From the NCBI GenBank assembly GCA_040755835.1, contig JBFMAB010000020.1:138502-202501 (forward strand): a stretch of 64,000 nt of DNA. Reading direction: 5' to 3'. A program made the translations under genes and the position numbers. The stretch comes from JADLDB01 sp040755835 (GTDB lineage Bacteria; Myxococcota; Myxococcia; Myxococcales; Myxococcaceae). Shown here piece after piece: positions 26,954 through 36,352 of the stretch. The notes beneath the pieces were generated by a model, which searched no databases, was not told the DNA's origin, and saw only the letters and a list, made by a program, of their open reading frames with translations. Each line of letters opens with the position of its first letter. Position 1 is the first letter of the stretch.

Positions 26954-29900
26954 ATGTCCAAGTCGATCGTCGAGAAGTACGAGCAGATGTTGAGCCAGGA
27001 TCCCGCCTCGACGGTCTTCGTCGAGCTCGCCCGCGCGTACCTCGAGCGCGGGGACAACGATCGCGCGGTCAACGTCTGCGAGCAGGGCGTCAGCCACCAC
27101 CCCAACTCCGTCGTCGGACGCGTGCTGTGGGGCAAGGCGCTCATCAACAAGGGCAAGGCCGCCGAAGCGATGAAGCAGTTCGACCTCGCGGTGAACATCG
27201 ATCGCGAGAACCCGCACGCGTACAACCTGATCGGCGAGGCGCTGCTGCGCAAAGGTCTCTTCCGCTCCGCGCTGCCGATCCTCCGGAAAGCCGCGGCGCT
27301 GCAGCCCAACGACGCCCGCATCGCGCAGTGGCTCGAGCAGACCCGCGCGGCGCTCGCCGGCGGCCCCGCGCCGGTGCTGTACGACTCCACCACCGTGGGC
27401 GTCGAGGCGCTCGGCGCGTCGGCCCCGGCGCCCGAGGGCAGCGCGACGGTCGACGGCGCCGAGCCGCCCACCACGCAGGTGGCGGCGGTGCCCGCGCCAC
27501 GGCCCGTCGCGCAGCGGACGCCGGCGCGCGGCGTGCCTCCCGCGGCGCCGCAGGAGGGCGACCCCGACGTCTTCGCCGCCTTCAGCCGGGGCGATCGCGC
27601 CGACCCCCAGGCCGAGCCAACGGTGGTGATGTCCGCGTACACGCCGGGCGCCCCGGCGCCCACGGACGCGCGGCCCGGCCCGCCGGTGCCCACGGGCGAG
27701 GTGCCGGTCGTCGCCGGCACACTGGAGGACGGCCGTCCCACGCTGGAGCTGCCCGCGCAGCGCGCCGCCGAGCCGGAGATGCCGGTGCTCACCGGCGAGC
27801 TCGAGGGCGGGGACGCGTCGGACGCGCCGGATCCCTTCGCGTCGGTCCCGTCGCGCACCGAGTCGCTCGACACCTTTCGCGGGCTGACCAGCACCTTCGA
27901 CGCGTTGTCGGAGGGCGCCTCCCCGGAGATTCCCCACGACGCGCCGCCACGCGCCGCCACTCCCGGGCCGAGCGAGCCGTCGGTGGTCCCCGCGGTGGAC
28001 CTCGCGCCCGCGCCGGCGCCCCGGCCTGTCGCGGCCGCCGGCGGCCTGCTCGACGACGTGGTGTCGGCCCAGTCGGAATTGCCGACCGGCGAGGTGCCGG
28101 TCGCCCTGGCGCCGCCGCCCGCGGACCGCCCGTCGGCGCCGCGCAGCTCCGAGGGCCGAGCGCCGCTGCTCGAGGACATCCCCGACGAGCCCGAGCACCT
28201 CTTCGAGCCCGCGTCCTCGCTCGAGGTGCCGAAGGTCGAGTTCAACACCCAGGCCACCGAGGCGATCGCCCGGGAGTACGAGCGCGAGCTGCGCGAGAAG
28301 CTCGAGGCCACCAGGCAGAAGAAGACGTTCTTCCAGCGCCACGGCCTGAAGATCGTCGTCGTGGCCGGGCTGCTCGTGGTGGCGGGCGGCCTCGGGGGCT
28401 CGTTCCTCTATACGTCCATGAAGAACCAGGGCGAGACGCTGCAGACCGCGCTCGCCAAGGGCATCGCCGGCATCTCCGCCGACACCCGGGAACAGTACGA
28501 AGCGGCGGTGAAGTCGCTCGACCAGGCGCTGTCGATGGAGGACGGCAACGTCGAAGCGCTCGCCCACAAGGGCTACGCGCAGGCCTTCCTCTACGCGGAG
28601 CACGGCAAGGGCGAGGCCGATCGCCAGTCGGCGATGACGATCTTCCAGGCGTCGAAGGTGCGCGAGGCGCACCCGGAGTTCGCGCTGGTGGTGGACGTGC
28701 TCACGGCGGGCGAGGGCGAGGCGGCGGCGGCGCGGCAGCAGCTGCTCGGCTCGGCTCTGGACAAGTCGGTGGTGCACGCCGAGGCAGGTCGCCGGTTGCT
28801 CGCCGACAAGAAGTACGACGAGGCGCTCGCGCGGCTGAAGAAGGCCATCGACGGCGGCGACACCACGAAGATCGCCCACGTCCGCGCGCTGGTGGCGCTG
28901 GGGGACTACTACCTGGCGTTCGGGGACTGGGACAACGCGCTCGCCATGTTCGCGCAGGCCGAAGCGCTGTCGAAGTTCCACCCGGCGCGCGTGATGGGCC
29001 ACGCCGAGGCGCGGCTCGAGCTGGGCCGCGAGCTGCCCGATGCCTTGAGCGACCTCGAGGGTCTGACGAAGAACGCGGCGGTGCCGCCCGCGCTCGCGGG
29101 CCGCTACGCGCTGATGCTGGGCCGCGCGCTGTCGGCCAACGCCCGGCACGACGACGCGCTCAAGACGCTCACCGAGGGGCAGGCCGCGAACAAGGACCTG
29201 GCCTTCGAGTACGCCCTGGCGCTCGGCCAGGCGAACCGCGCGGCCGGCAAGATGGCGGCGGCGCAGGCCTCCTACGAGGAGGCGCTGAGGCTCAGGGGCA
29301 AGAGCGAGGAGGCGAAGGAAGGCCTGGGCCGCGTGCTGCTCGCCCGCAGCCGCGAGAAGGAATTGCTCGATCGTCTCAAGCCCGAGCGCGACGCACGCAA
29401 GGTGGCGCTGCTGCGCGGCATCGCGTGGTGGCGGCTGGGCGACCCCAGGCGCGCGCGTAGCGAGCTGGCGGCCACACAGGTGTCGGGCAAGTACCCGGCC
29501 GAGGCGGTGGTGTACCTCGCGCTGAGCGACGCGGCGGAGGAGGCGGCCGCCGACAAGGCGATCGAGATGCTGGAGAAGCTGGCCACCAGCACCCGCAAGA
29601 ACAAGGCGACGGTGCAGGTCGCGCTGGCGCGCGTCTACATGCAGAAGAACATGCTCGACAAGGCGAAGGCCCAGCTCGAGGAGGCCGCGAAAGATCCGGC
29701 CGACTACGAGGGCAACGCCTTGCTCGGCGAGCTTTTGCTCAACGCCGGCCTGCCGCCGGAGGTGGCGATGGAGCCCCTGCAGCGAGCGGTCGACCGCAAC
29801 GGCAGCCACGCGCCCAGCCGGCACCTGCTGACGCGCACGCTGCTGGCCATGGGCCGCACCGCCGACGCGGTGGCGCAGGTCGAGGCGTGGACGGTGGACA

Positions 29901-30688
29901 ACCCGGGCCTCGAGCAGGCCTGGCGCGATGCGGCGCTCACGTACCTCGAGGCGGGCAAGCTCAAGGACGCGGAGGCGGCGGCGCTGAAGGTGCCGCAGTC
30001 GTCCACCGACATCGAGGGCTGGCGGGTGCGCGCGCGCATCCTCTTCGCTCGGGGGGACGGTCGCGGCGCGATGGGCGCGCTCGAGAAGGCCAACAAGCTG
30101 AACCCGCGCGACGCGGAGACGTTCTGCGAGATCGGCAACGCCTTCGTGCGCCAGGGCAACAACGACACCGCGCTCAAGGCCTACGAGGCGGCGGTGCGCG
30201 AGAACCCGAAGAGCGTCTGCGGCATCGCCGGCCCGCTGCACGCGAAGCCCACCGCGCGCGGCAAGGCGAAGGACACCCTCACCTCGCTCATCGTGAAGTC
30301 GTCGAGCGCGTGGGAGAAGGCCTTCCTGCAGGCGACGCTGGCGCGCGTGCACCTCGAGGAGCGCGACGTGAAGAACGCCGCTGCGATGGCCGACGACGCC
30401 GTACAGACGATGCCGACGTCGCCCTTCGCGTGGTTCGCCGTGGGCGAGGTGGCGAAGCGCCAGAAGGACCACGACAGGGCGCGCGACGCCTACGCGAAGG
30501 CCGTGGAGTACGACGGCGGCTGGTCGCAGGCGCGGCTGGCGTACGCCGACGCGCTCGCGAGGCAGGGTGGCGACGCGCTGCCGAAGGCGCTCGAGCAGTA
30601 CGAGGTGGTCCTCTCCATCGACCAGAACGAGGGCGACCAGGCCCGGGTGAAGAAGGCGATCACCGCGCTCAAGAAGCAGCTCGAGTAG
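26954..30688 (+). CDS. Large TPR protein with one central membrane segment
   Basis: This 1244-residue protein starts at ATG 26954. Residues 1-125 are TPRs (PASTVFVELARAYLERGDN, GRVLWGKALINKGKAAEAM). A long Pro/Ala/Glu-rich disordered stretch follows (about 130-440), then a membrane segment (about 465-485; LKIVVVAGLLVVAGGLGGSF). The C-terminal 750 residues are again TPR arrays (ALAHKGYAQAFLYAEHGKGE, AETFCEIGNAFVRQGNND). The topology puts the first repeats in the cytoplasm and the rest in the periplasm. Such giant TPR proteins occur in the gliding-motility and secretion machinery of myxobacteria, but I cannot assign one. The next small membrane-protein gene begins 3 bases downstream. Confidence 0.85.
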   Translation: MSKSIVEKYEQMLSQDPASTVFVELARAYLERGDNDRAVNVCEQGVSHHPNSVVGRVLWGKALINKGKAAEAMKQFDLAVNIDRENPHAYNLIGEALLRKGLFRSALPILRKAAALQPNDARIAQWLEQTRAALAGGPAPVLYDSTTVGVEALGASAPAPEGSATVDGAEPPTTQVAAVPAPRPVAQRTPARGVPPAAPQEGDPDVFAAFSRGDRADPQAEPTVVMSAYTPGAPAPTDARPGPPVPTGEVPVVAGTLEDGRPTLELPAQRAAEPEMPVLTGELEGGDASDAPDPFASVPSRTESLDTFRGLTSTFDALSEGASPEIPHDAPPRAATPGPSEPSVVPAVDLAPAPAPRPVAAAGGLLDDVVSAQSELPTGEVPVALAPPPADRPSAPRSSEGRAPLLEDIPDEPEHLFEPASSLEVPKVEFNTQATEAIAREYERELREKLEATRQKKTFFQRHGLKIVVVAGLLVVAGGLGGSFLYTSMKNQGETLQTALAKGIAGISADTREQYEAAVKSLDQALSMEDGNVEALAHKGYAQAFLYAEHGKGEADRQSAMTIFQASKVREAHPEFALVVDVLTAGEGEAAAARQQLLGSALDKSVVHAEAGRRLLADKKYDEALARLKKAIDGGDTTKIAHVRALVALGDYYLAFGDWDNALAMFAQAEALSKFHPARVMGHAEARLELGRELPDALSDLEGLTKNAAVPPALAGRYALMLGRALSANARHDDALKTLTEGQAANKDLAFEYALALGQANRAAGKMAAAQASYEEALRLRGKSEEAKEGLGRVLLARSREKELLDRLKPERDARKVALLRGIAWWRLGDPRRARSELAATQVSGKYPAEAVVYLALSDAAEEAAADKAIEMLEKLATSTRKNKATVQVALARVYMQKNMLDKAKAQLEEAAKDPADYEGNALLGELLLNAGLPPEVAMEPLQRAVDRNGSHAPSRHLLTRTLLAMGRTADAVAQVEAWTVDNPGLEQAWRDAALTYLEAGKLKDAEAAALKVPQSSTDIEGWRVRARILFARGDGRGAMGALEKANKLNPRDAETFCEIGNAFVRQGNNDTALKAYEAAVRENPKSVCGIAGPLHAKPTARGKAKDTLTSLIVKSSSAWEKAFLQATLARVHLEERDVKNAAAMADDAVQTMPTSPFAWFAVGEVAKRQKDHDRARDAYAKAVEYDGGWSQARLAYADALARQGGDALPKALEQYEVVLSIDQNEGDQARVKKAITALKKQLE

Positions 30689-30691
30689 TCG

Positions 30692-31039
30692 ATGGCGAAG
30701 GTGCCGGTCTTCCGCATCAGCCTCACCAACGCGACCATGTTGTCCGGCGTGTATCTCGTCGCGGGCGTGCTGGTGGAGGTGGCGCGGCGGACCTTCAACC
30801 CGCGCTGGGCCGAGCGCCTGTCGCTGTCGCTGGAGGCCTTCCCGGCGAGGATGCTGGAGCTGCTGGGCCTCTTCGAGCCCTTGCGGCGCGCGTGGCTGGA
30901 CGGGCGACTGCACGAGGTGCACGTGCGGCTCATCTACGGGCTCACCACCGTGTCCCTCATCTACTCGCTGGGCCTGCTGGTCGGCGGGGCGATGTGGCTG
31001 GTCTCGCGGCTCGCCGGGCGCGCCGAGCCCGAGGCGTGA
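30692..31039 (+). CDS. Small membrane protein, unknown
   Basis: This 115-residue protein begins 3 bases after the TPR stop, so it is likely in the same operon. It has a hydrophobic stretch near residues 15-28 and a clear membrane segment near 82-105 (LTTVSLIYSLGLLVGGAMWL). No motif identifies a family. It may assist the large TPR protein in the membrane, a guess from position only. Confidence 0.6.
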   Translation: MAKVPVFRISLTNATMLSGVYLVAGVLVEVARRTFNPRWAERLSLSLEAFPARMLELLGLFEPLRRAWLDGRLHEVHVRLIYGLTTVSLIYSLGLLVGGAMWLVSRLAGRAEPEA

Positions 31040-31114
31040 CGTGTTGATCGTCGTCAGCTGCGGCGGCCTCTGCGCTGACGTTCGGGTGACGTGCGCGCAT
31101 TGAGAGTGCGCTCC

Positions 31115-31753
31115 ATGGAACTGGCGCTCGAGAAGCCGCGCCTGCGCGGCGTGCTGCACCACGTGGGCTTCTTCGTGGCGCTGGTGGCCGGCGCGTGGTT
31201 GGTGGCGCTGTCGCCGGGGGCCCGGGGCCCGTGCGCGGTGTACGCGGTGAGCCTCGCGGCGATGCTGGGCGCGAGCGCGGCATACCACCGGCCGACGTGG
31301 TCTCCCCGCAAGCGCGCGTGGATGCGCCGGGTCGACCACGCCGCCATCTTCGTGATGATCGCCGGTACCGCGACGCCGCTCGCGGCCGGACTGGAACCGG
31401 CGGCGCGCTGGCGCTTCCTGGTGATCATGTGGGTCGGTGCGGCCGTGGGCGTGCTGCGGGCGCTGGTGTGGATCCAGGCGCCCAAGTGGCTGGTCGCGGT
31501 GCTGGCTCTGGCGCTCGGCTGGACATCGGTGCCCTTCCTGCCGCAGCTCGCACACGCCCTGGGCGGCGTCACCCTGGGGTGGGTGGCGGCCGGCGGTGTC
31601 GCCTACACGCTGGGCGCGCTGGCCTACGCCTTCAAGCGGCCCAACCCCTGGCCGGCGCACTTCGGCTACCACGAGGTCTTCCACGCGCTCGTCGTGTTGG
31701 GCGCGGCCTTCCACTTCGTGGCCGTCGTGCGCGCGGCGTCGATGGCGGGCTGA
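31115..31753 (+). CDS. Hemolysin III/TrhA-type membrane protein (PAQR)
   Basis: This 212-residue protein has about seven membrane segments. The PAQR/hemolysin III residues are present: ASAAYHRPTW with the conserved Ser and His near the first loop, MRRVDHAAIF with the Asp, and the closing HEVFHALVVLGAAFHF with the His pair that binds zinc in the family. Bacterial members such as TrhA affect membrane fluidity. ATG 31115 is used; an in-frame GTG at 31091 would add eight residues. It converges on recQ across a tandem repeat patch. Confidence 0.88.
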   Translation: MELALEKPRLRGVLHHVGFFVALVAGAWLVALSPGARGPCAVYAVSLAAMLGASAAYHRPTWSPRKRAWMRRVDHAAIFVMIAGTATPLAAGLEPAARWRFLVIMWVGAAVGVLRALVWIQAPKWLVAVLALALGWTSVPFLPQLAHALGGVTLGWVAAGGVAYTLGALAYAFKRPNPWPAHFGYHEVFHALVVLGAAFHFVAVVRAASMAG

Positions 31754-31803
31754 GGCGGCGGGTGACCCGCAGGCGGCCCGCGTGGGCGCCGGGTGGACGT
31801 GCA

Positions 31804-31933
31804 GGGCCACCTGGCCGGCTCGCAGGGCGACCTGGCCGACACGCGGGGGCCACCCGGCCGACATGCGGGAGCCACTTTGCCGACATGCGGGAGCCACTTT
31901 GCCGACATGCAGAGACCAGTGGTCCGACAGGCC
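31804..31933 (+). repeat. Six degenerate tandem repeats of 21-22 bases
   Basis: Units begin at 31804, 31825, 31846, 31868, 31890 and 31912. The two central units are identical over 21 of 22 bases (GGAGCCACTTTGCCGACATG then CG or CA); the outer units drift to GGGCCACCTGGCCGG-like and GACCAGTGGTCCGAC-like forms. The copies are head to tail with no spacers, so this is not a CRISPR array. It sits between the converging hemolysin III and recQ genes and no gene covers it. A graded decay from centre to edges suggests old tandem duplication. Confidence 0.75.
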
Positions 31934-31986
31934 CGCCCGGGAGCCATCGCTTCTTTCGGGTCCACTCTGGAGCGGGCGAGGGCCTC

Positions 31987-34026
31987 TCAGCGCGAGCGCC
32001 TCCTGGGGGAGAAGGCGCCGGCCACCTGCGGCACGTCGCCCGACGCGCGCGCCATGAGGCACAGCTTCGTCACCTGGGCACCGAAGCGCTCCCAGCGCGA
32101 CTCGCCGGTGCCCTTCACGCGGAGGAATTCCTCGCGGGTGGTGGGCAGCGCCGCGGCCAGCGCGTACAGCGTCGCGTCGTTGAAGATGATGAAGGGCGGC
32201 ACCGCGAGGTCCTGCGACAGCTCGCGCCGCCAGCGCTTGAGCGACTCCGCGGCGAGGTGCGAGTAGCGCTCGGGCAGCCCGCGCGTGCCCGACGGCCCGG
32301 GTGGCGCCGCCACCTTCGAGCCCGACAGCTTGAGCCGCGGCCCGCTGCACACGTCGCAGCCGCCGCAGTCCTGGCCGAACGGCACCTTCTCGCCGAAGTA
32401 ACGCAGGATGAACGCGCGGCGGCAGCGCTTCGCGTACGCGTAGTCCGTCATGCGCTTGAGGAGCAGCAGCTGGTTGCGCTCTTGCTCGCGCAGGCGCGAG
32501 AGATCGATGCCCAGCTCCGGCCAGGGCTCGTGGCGCAGCACCTCGATGGTGCGGCCGGCGAAGGGCCGCTGCACCGCCAGCGCGCCGGCGCGCTCGAGCA
32601 GCGTCAGCGCGTGGCGCACCGCTTCCGCGTCGAGGCCCGAGCGGCGCGCCAGCAGCGACAGCGAGGTGGTCAGCTTCGAGCCGACGGGCTGCGCGCTGGT
32701 GAGCGCCGACAACAGCGCCTTCGCGTCCTTGCTGCGCGGGTGGTGGTGCTGCGCGCCCGGCAGCACGGTCACGCCGTACTGCCCTTCGCCGCGGCCCGCA
32801 CGCGACAAGAGCCCGTGGCGCTCGAACAGCTTCAGCACCGGCGACAATTCGAACTCCGACACGCCCACCTTCCGCGCGAGTGCGGTGACGCCGCGGTCGA
32901 ACGTGGGCGAATCCCGCAAGACATCCCAGGTGTCGGCAAACAGCGTCTCGGGCGGGTGATTCGAGTGAATGAGCCGCTCCTGCGTGAAGACGTCCGCGTG
33001 ATTGAAGAGCAGCACCGCGCGCGCCGGCCGGCCGTCGCGTCCGGCGCGGCCGATCTCCTGGTAGTACGCCTCCACCGCGCGGGGGATGCCCGCGTGCGCC
33101 ACGAAGCGGATGTCGGGCTTGTCGATGCCCATGCCGAAGGCGTTGGTGGCGACGGCCACCGCGCCGGGCGTCGCCATGAAGTCGTCCTGCGCCTTCTTGC
33201 GCGCGTCCTCGTCGAGGCCTGCGTGGTACAGCACCGCGTGTACGCCAGCGTCGTCGAGGTGCTCGTGGAGCGCCTCGGCCTGCTTGCGGGTGTTGCAGTA
33301 GATGACGCCCGATCCCTCCTCGCAGAGCTGTTCGCAGGCCCTGCGCTTGTCCGCGTCGCCCGTCACCGCCAGCACCTCGAGGAAGATGTTGGGGCGATCG
33401 AAGCCGGCGACGAAGACCTGCGGATCCTTCAGCAGCAGCACCCGGGCGATGTCCGCCTGCACCTCCGGCGTCGCGGTGGCGGTCAGCGCCACGGTGCGCG
33501 GCGGCCGCAGGCGCTTGCGCACCTGGCCCAGCAATGCGTAGTCGGGCCGGAAGTCGTGGCCCCACTGGCTGATGCAGTGCGCCTCGTCGATGGCGTAGAG
33601 CGCGACGTTCGCGTCGATGAGCGCCTGCGTGAAGGCCTCGGACTTGAACCGCTCGGGCGCGACGTAGACGAGCTTGTACTCGCCGGCGCGCATGCGGCGC
33701 TGGCGATCGGCGCGCTCGCCGTCGGACAGGGTGGAGTTGATGAAGGTGGCCGACAGCCCGCGGGCCCGCAGCGCGTCCACCTGGTCCTGCATCAGCGCGA
33801 TCAGCGGCGAGACGACGACGGTGACGCCGTCGAGCAGCAGCGCCGGCAGCTGGTAGCACAGCGACTTGCCCGCGCCGGTGGGCATGACGACGACGGTGTT
33901 GCGCCCGGACAGCACCGACTCGATGACGTCGCGCTGCCCCGGCCGGAAGGCGTCCATGCCGAAGTAGCGCTTCAGGCCGGCGACGAGCTCGTCGTTGGGG
34001 GGCGGGTCGGCGCTCACCAGGTGCAT
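31987..34026 (-). CDS. recQ: ATP-dependent DNA helicase RecQ
   Basis: This 679-residue protein has Walker A MPTGAGKSLCYQLPALLL near residue 48 and the DEAH box YAIDEAHCISQWGHDFRPDY. Motif III is ALTATATP, motif VI is YYQEIGRAGRDG. A RecQ-Ct zinc-binding part has the Cys set CRRAFILRYFGE...CGGCDVC, and an HRDC domain lies at the C-terminus. RecQ unwinds DNA 3'-5' at stalled forks and recombination intermediates. ATG 34026 is preferred over GTG 34035 because GGAAAGAG lies about 8 bases ahead. The radC-like gene lies immediately upstream in the same direction, 34 bases away, so they may share a transcript. Confidence 0.96.
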   Translation of the reverse strand: MHLVSADPPPNDELVAGLKRYFGMDAFRPGQRDVIESVLSGRNTVVVMPTGAGKSLCYQLPALLLDGVTVVVSPLIALMQDQVDALRARGLSATFINSTLSDGERADRQRRMRAGEYKLVYVAPERFKSEAFTQALIDANVALYAIDEAHCISQWGHDFRPDYALLGQVRKRLRPPRTVALTATATPEVQADIARVLLLKDPQVFVAGFDRPNIFLEVLAVTGDADKRRACEQLCEEGSGVIYCNTRKQAEALHEHLDDAGVHAVLYHAGLDEDARKKAQDDFMATPGAVAVATNAFGMGIDKPDIRFVAHAGIPRAVEAYYQEIGRAGRDGRPARAVLLFNHADVFTQERLIHSNHPPETLFADTWDVLRDSPTFDRGVTALARKVGVSEFELSPVLKLFERHGLLSRAGRGEGQYGVTVLPGAQHHHPRSKDAKALLSALTSAQPVGSKLTTSLSLLARRSGLDAEAVRHALTLLERAGALAVQRPFAGRTIEVLRHEPWPELGIDLSRLREQERNQLLLLKRMTDYAYAKRCRRAFILRYFGEKVPFGQDCGGCDVCSGPRLKLSGSKVAAPPGPSGTRGLPERYSHLAAESLKRWRRELSQDLAVPPFIIFNDATLYALAAALPTTREEFLRVKGTGESRWERFGAQVTKLCLMARASGDVPQVAGAFSPRRRSR

Positions 34027-34060
34027 GTCGATCACTCTTTCCGCCCCGCGTCAACCGCCG

Positions 34061-34786
34061 TCAGGGCTCGTCGAGGCGCGCCAGGAAGGCCCCGGCGTCC
34101 TGGGACAACAGCCCTCGGGTCAGCATGGACACGTAGCCGGACTCGCCGAGCACCAGGTGGTCGAGCAGGCGGAGGCACAGGAGCCGCGCGCCGTCGCGCA
34201 GTTGCCGCGTGAGGGCCACGTCGTTGACGGACGGCTCCGGATCGCCCGACGGGTGATTGTGCACCAGCACGATGGCCGTCGCGCGGCAGGCGACCGCGGG
34301 CGCGAGCACTTCCCGGGGGTCGACGTGGCACTGGTCGACGCTGCCCGACGCCACCCGCACGTCGCGCAAGAGCACGTTGCGGGCGTTGAGGCACAGCACG
34401 TGGAAGGCCTCGTGGCGCACGCCGACGAGGTGGTGCCGCGCGTATTCGTAGATCGCCTGCGGCGTGGAGAGGCGCGGGCGCTCTTCGCGGCTGCCGTGGA
34501 GCCGCCGCGACAGCTCGGCCGCCGCCAACAGGCGCGCGGCGGTGTGGCGATCGAGCCCGTAGTGCTCCACCAGCACGTCCGGGTGCTCGGTCAACAGCGC
34601 GCGCAGGCCGCCGCCGAGCAGCCGTGCCAGCGCCTCGGGCTCGGTGACGCCGCTCAGGACGCTGACCAACTCCTCGTCCGTCAGCGCCGTCGCGCCGAGC
34701 CGCATGAGCCGCCGCCGCGCGTCGTCCACCATCTTCTTCGCGCGCACCTGCGCGCCCGACACCCCGTCCAGCCAGTCCAGCTCCAT
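34061..34786 (-). CDS. radC: RadC-family JAB domain protein
   Basis: This 241-residue protein has an N-terminal helix-hairpin-helix region (LTDEELVSVLSGVTEPEALA) and a C-terminal MPN/JAB domain with the metal-binding motif HNHPSGDPEPSVND (HxHPSGxxxPSxxD). GGGGAGG lies 6 bases ahead of ATG 34786, which excludes the longer open frame to 34906. The family was once linked to DNA repair, but its biochemical role is unsettled. It is followed by recQ. Confidence 0.93.
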   Translation of the reverse strand: MELDWLDGVSGAQVRAKKMVDDARRRLMRLGATALTDEELVSVLSGVTEPEALARLLGGGLRALLTEHPDVLVEHYGLDRHTAARLLAAAELSRRLHGSREERPRLSTPQAIYEYARHHLVGVRHEAFHVLCLNARNVLLRDVRVASGSVDQCHVDPREVLAPAVACRATAIVLVHNHPSGDPEPSVNDVALTRQLRDGARLLCLRLLDHLVLGESGYVSMLTRGLLSQDAGAFLARLDEP

Positions 34787-34933
34787 CGCCGCCTCCCCGT
34801 GCGCGAGCGACCGGAGCAACGCGCGTGCCGCCGGTGCGCTCCTCGGAGCCGCCCCGGTGCGCGGGCGCGAGCCGTCGCGCGGCGCGGACGCGCGTGGACG
34901 CTCCACTCCGGATCTCAGCCGTTGGGAAAAAGC

Positions 34934-36301
34934 CTAGAGCGGCTCGATCCGCAGCTCGTCGAATTCGGCCGGCGCCTCCCAGCCCGAGAAGCCGAGGTGC
35001 CGATGCTGCGGGCCGCTCAGCGGGCTTGAGTCGTTCATCTCGAGGAAGGGCTGGCCGTCGATCTTCCACAGCAGGCTCCCTCCGCGGCGCTCGATGGTCC
35101 ACTGGTACCAGCGCTCGGGCTCGACGCGCACGTCGTTGCGCTCGACGCGGTCTGGCGTGTGCTCGTGCTGCCGCGCGATGGTCGAGATGGTGTTTCGCCA
35201 GCCGCCGAAGATGAAGACGTAGCCCGACGCGGTGTAGGCCAGGCGCGGATCGCCCTGGTAGCCGGACACGCCGTCGCCCCAGAGCTCGACCTTCACGTCG
35301 CCGTCCGGCGAGAGAGCGCGCGCCTTGAAGGACACGCGGGCGTTGTCGGGGATCGCGCGGGTGAGCCACAGCGGGCGGTTCTTCATGCCCGACAGGCGCA
35401 GGTGCCCGTCGAAGATGCCGACGTTGGCGATGGCGAGGCTCCGGTATTGATCGCCCACCGCGCCGCGCTCGAAGTCGTCGGCGAAGGGCTCGGTCGGCGG
35501 CGGCGGCGGCGGGGCCAGCGCCGAGAAGGCCGACGCGGGCGCGACGGTGAGGTTGTCGAAGCGAACGGTGGCCTCCCAGCCGGACAGGCCGACGCGATCG
35601 TTGAAGCGGCCTTCGAGCGGGAAGGGGTCGACGAAGGCGCCGACGAGCTGCCCGTCGATGCTCCAGCGCAGCTCGGCGCCGACGCGCTCGACCTTGTGGT
35701 GGTAGCTGCGGCCCACCTCCACCTTCGGCGCGCGCGCCTCGACGCGCACGCCCATGCCGGGGCGGAAGAGGCCCTGCGCGGCGAGATCCTGCAGCGAGGC
35801 GGCGGTGCGGCCCTGCTTGCGCGCCTCGGCGAGGCGGTCGTTCAGCGCCGGCACGCCGTTCAAGCCGAAGCGCGCGACGTTGGATTGCGCGTTGCCCCAC
35901 GCGCCGTGGGCCAGCACGTAGCCCGAGCCGCCGCTGACGCCGTCGCCGCACACCTCGATGCGCACGTCGGCCTCGGGGCCGAGCGAGATCGCGTCCACCT
36001 CCAGCACGAAGTCGCGCGGCACCGACGCCTGCAGCCACAGGGGGTTGTTCTTCACGCCGGGCGCGGTCAGCGCGCCGCCTTCGACGCGCCAGAGGCCGCC
36101 GGTGGAGAAGTAGTTGGCCGCCAGCCTCGCCGGGTCGCTGAAGTCGTCGCTCCACGGCACCTGCGCGGTCACCTTCGGCGGGCCGCGGAAGAGGTAGACG
36201 TGGACGAGCGGGAGGTTGATGGCGAGGACGACGCCGGCCAGCACCAGCATGGTGCGGTGGTGGGTCGGCGCGTGCTTCCAGGAGGGCGACGGCTCGCTCA
36301 T
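34934..36301 (-). CDS. Membrane-anchored protein with two LamG-like repeats
   Basis: This 455-residue protein has a single membrane helix near residues 18-38 (LVLAGVVLAINLPLVHVYLF), then two similar beta-sandwich domains of about 190 residues. Paired matching blocks are KNNPLWLQASVPRDFVLE and KNRPLWLTRAIPDNARVS, and EVCGDGVSGGSGYVLAHG and ELWGDGVSGYQGDPRLAY, so the gene arose by internal duplication. Each ends with a LSGWEA or FSGWEA strand. The fold resembles LamG/concanavalin lectin-like domains, which bind sugars. It would face the periplasm. No catalytic residues are evident. Confidence 0.75.
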   Translation of the reverse strand: MSEPSPSWKHAPTHHRTMLVLAGVVLAINLPLVHVYLFRGPPKVTAQVPWSDDFSDPARLAANYFSTGGLWRVEGGALTAPGVKNNPLWLQASVPRDFVLEVDAISLGPEADVRIEVCGDGVSGGSGYVLAHGAWGNAQSNVARFGLNGVPALNDRLAEARKQGRTAASLQDLAAQGLFRPGMGVRVEARAPKVEVGRSYHHKVERVGAELRWSIDGQLVGAFVDPFPLEGRFNDRVGLSGWEATVRFDNLTVAPASAFSALAPPPPPPTEPFADDFERGAVGDQYRSLAIANVGIFDGHLRLSGMKNRPLWLTRAIPDNARVSFKARALSPDGDVKVELWGDGVSGYQGDPRLAYTASGYVFIFGGWRNTISTIARQHEHTPDRVERNDVRVEPERWYQWTIERRGGSLLWKIDGQPFLEMNDSSPLSGPQHRHLGFSGWEAPAEFDELRIEPL

Positions 36302-36352
36302 GGCGTGCGCACCATGCTGTCCGGTGGCGCGTCTGTCGAGCGAAAGCCACCT

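Noticed and set aside
31804..31933. Possible CRISPR array
   Set aside because: Repeats are directly adjacent, without spacers, and drift in sequence; no cas genes are nearby.
26897..34054. A 2385-codon open frame on the minus strand
   Set aside because: It runs antisense to the TPR gene and overlaps recQ in another frame. The translation is low-complexity Arg/Ala/His text; it is an artefact of high GC.
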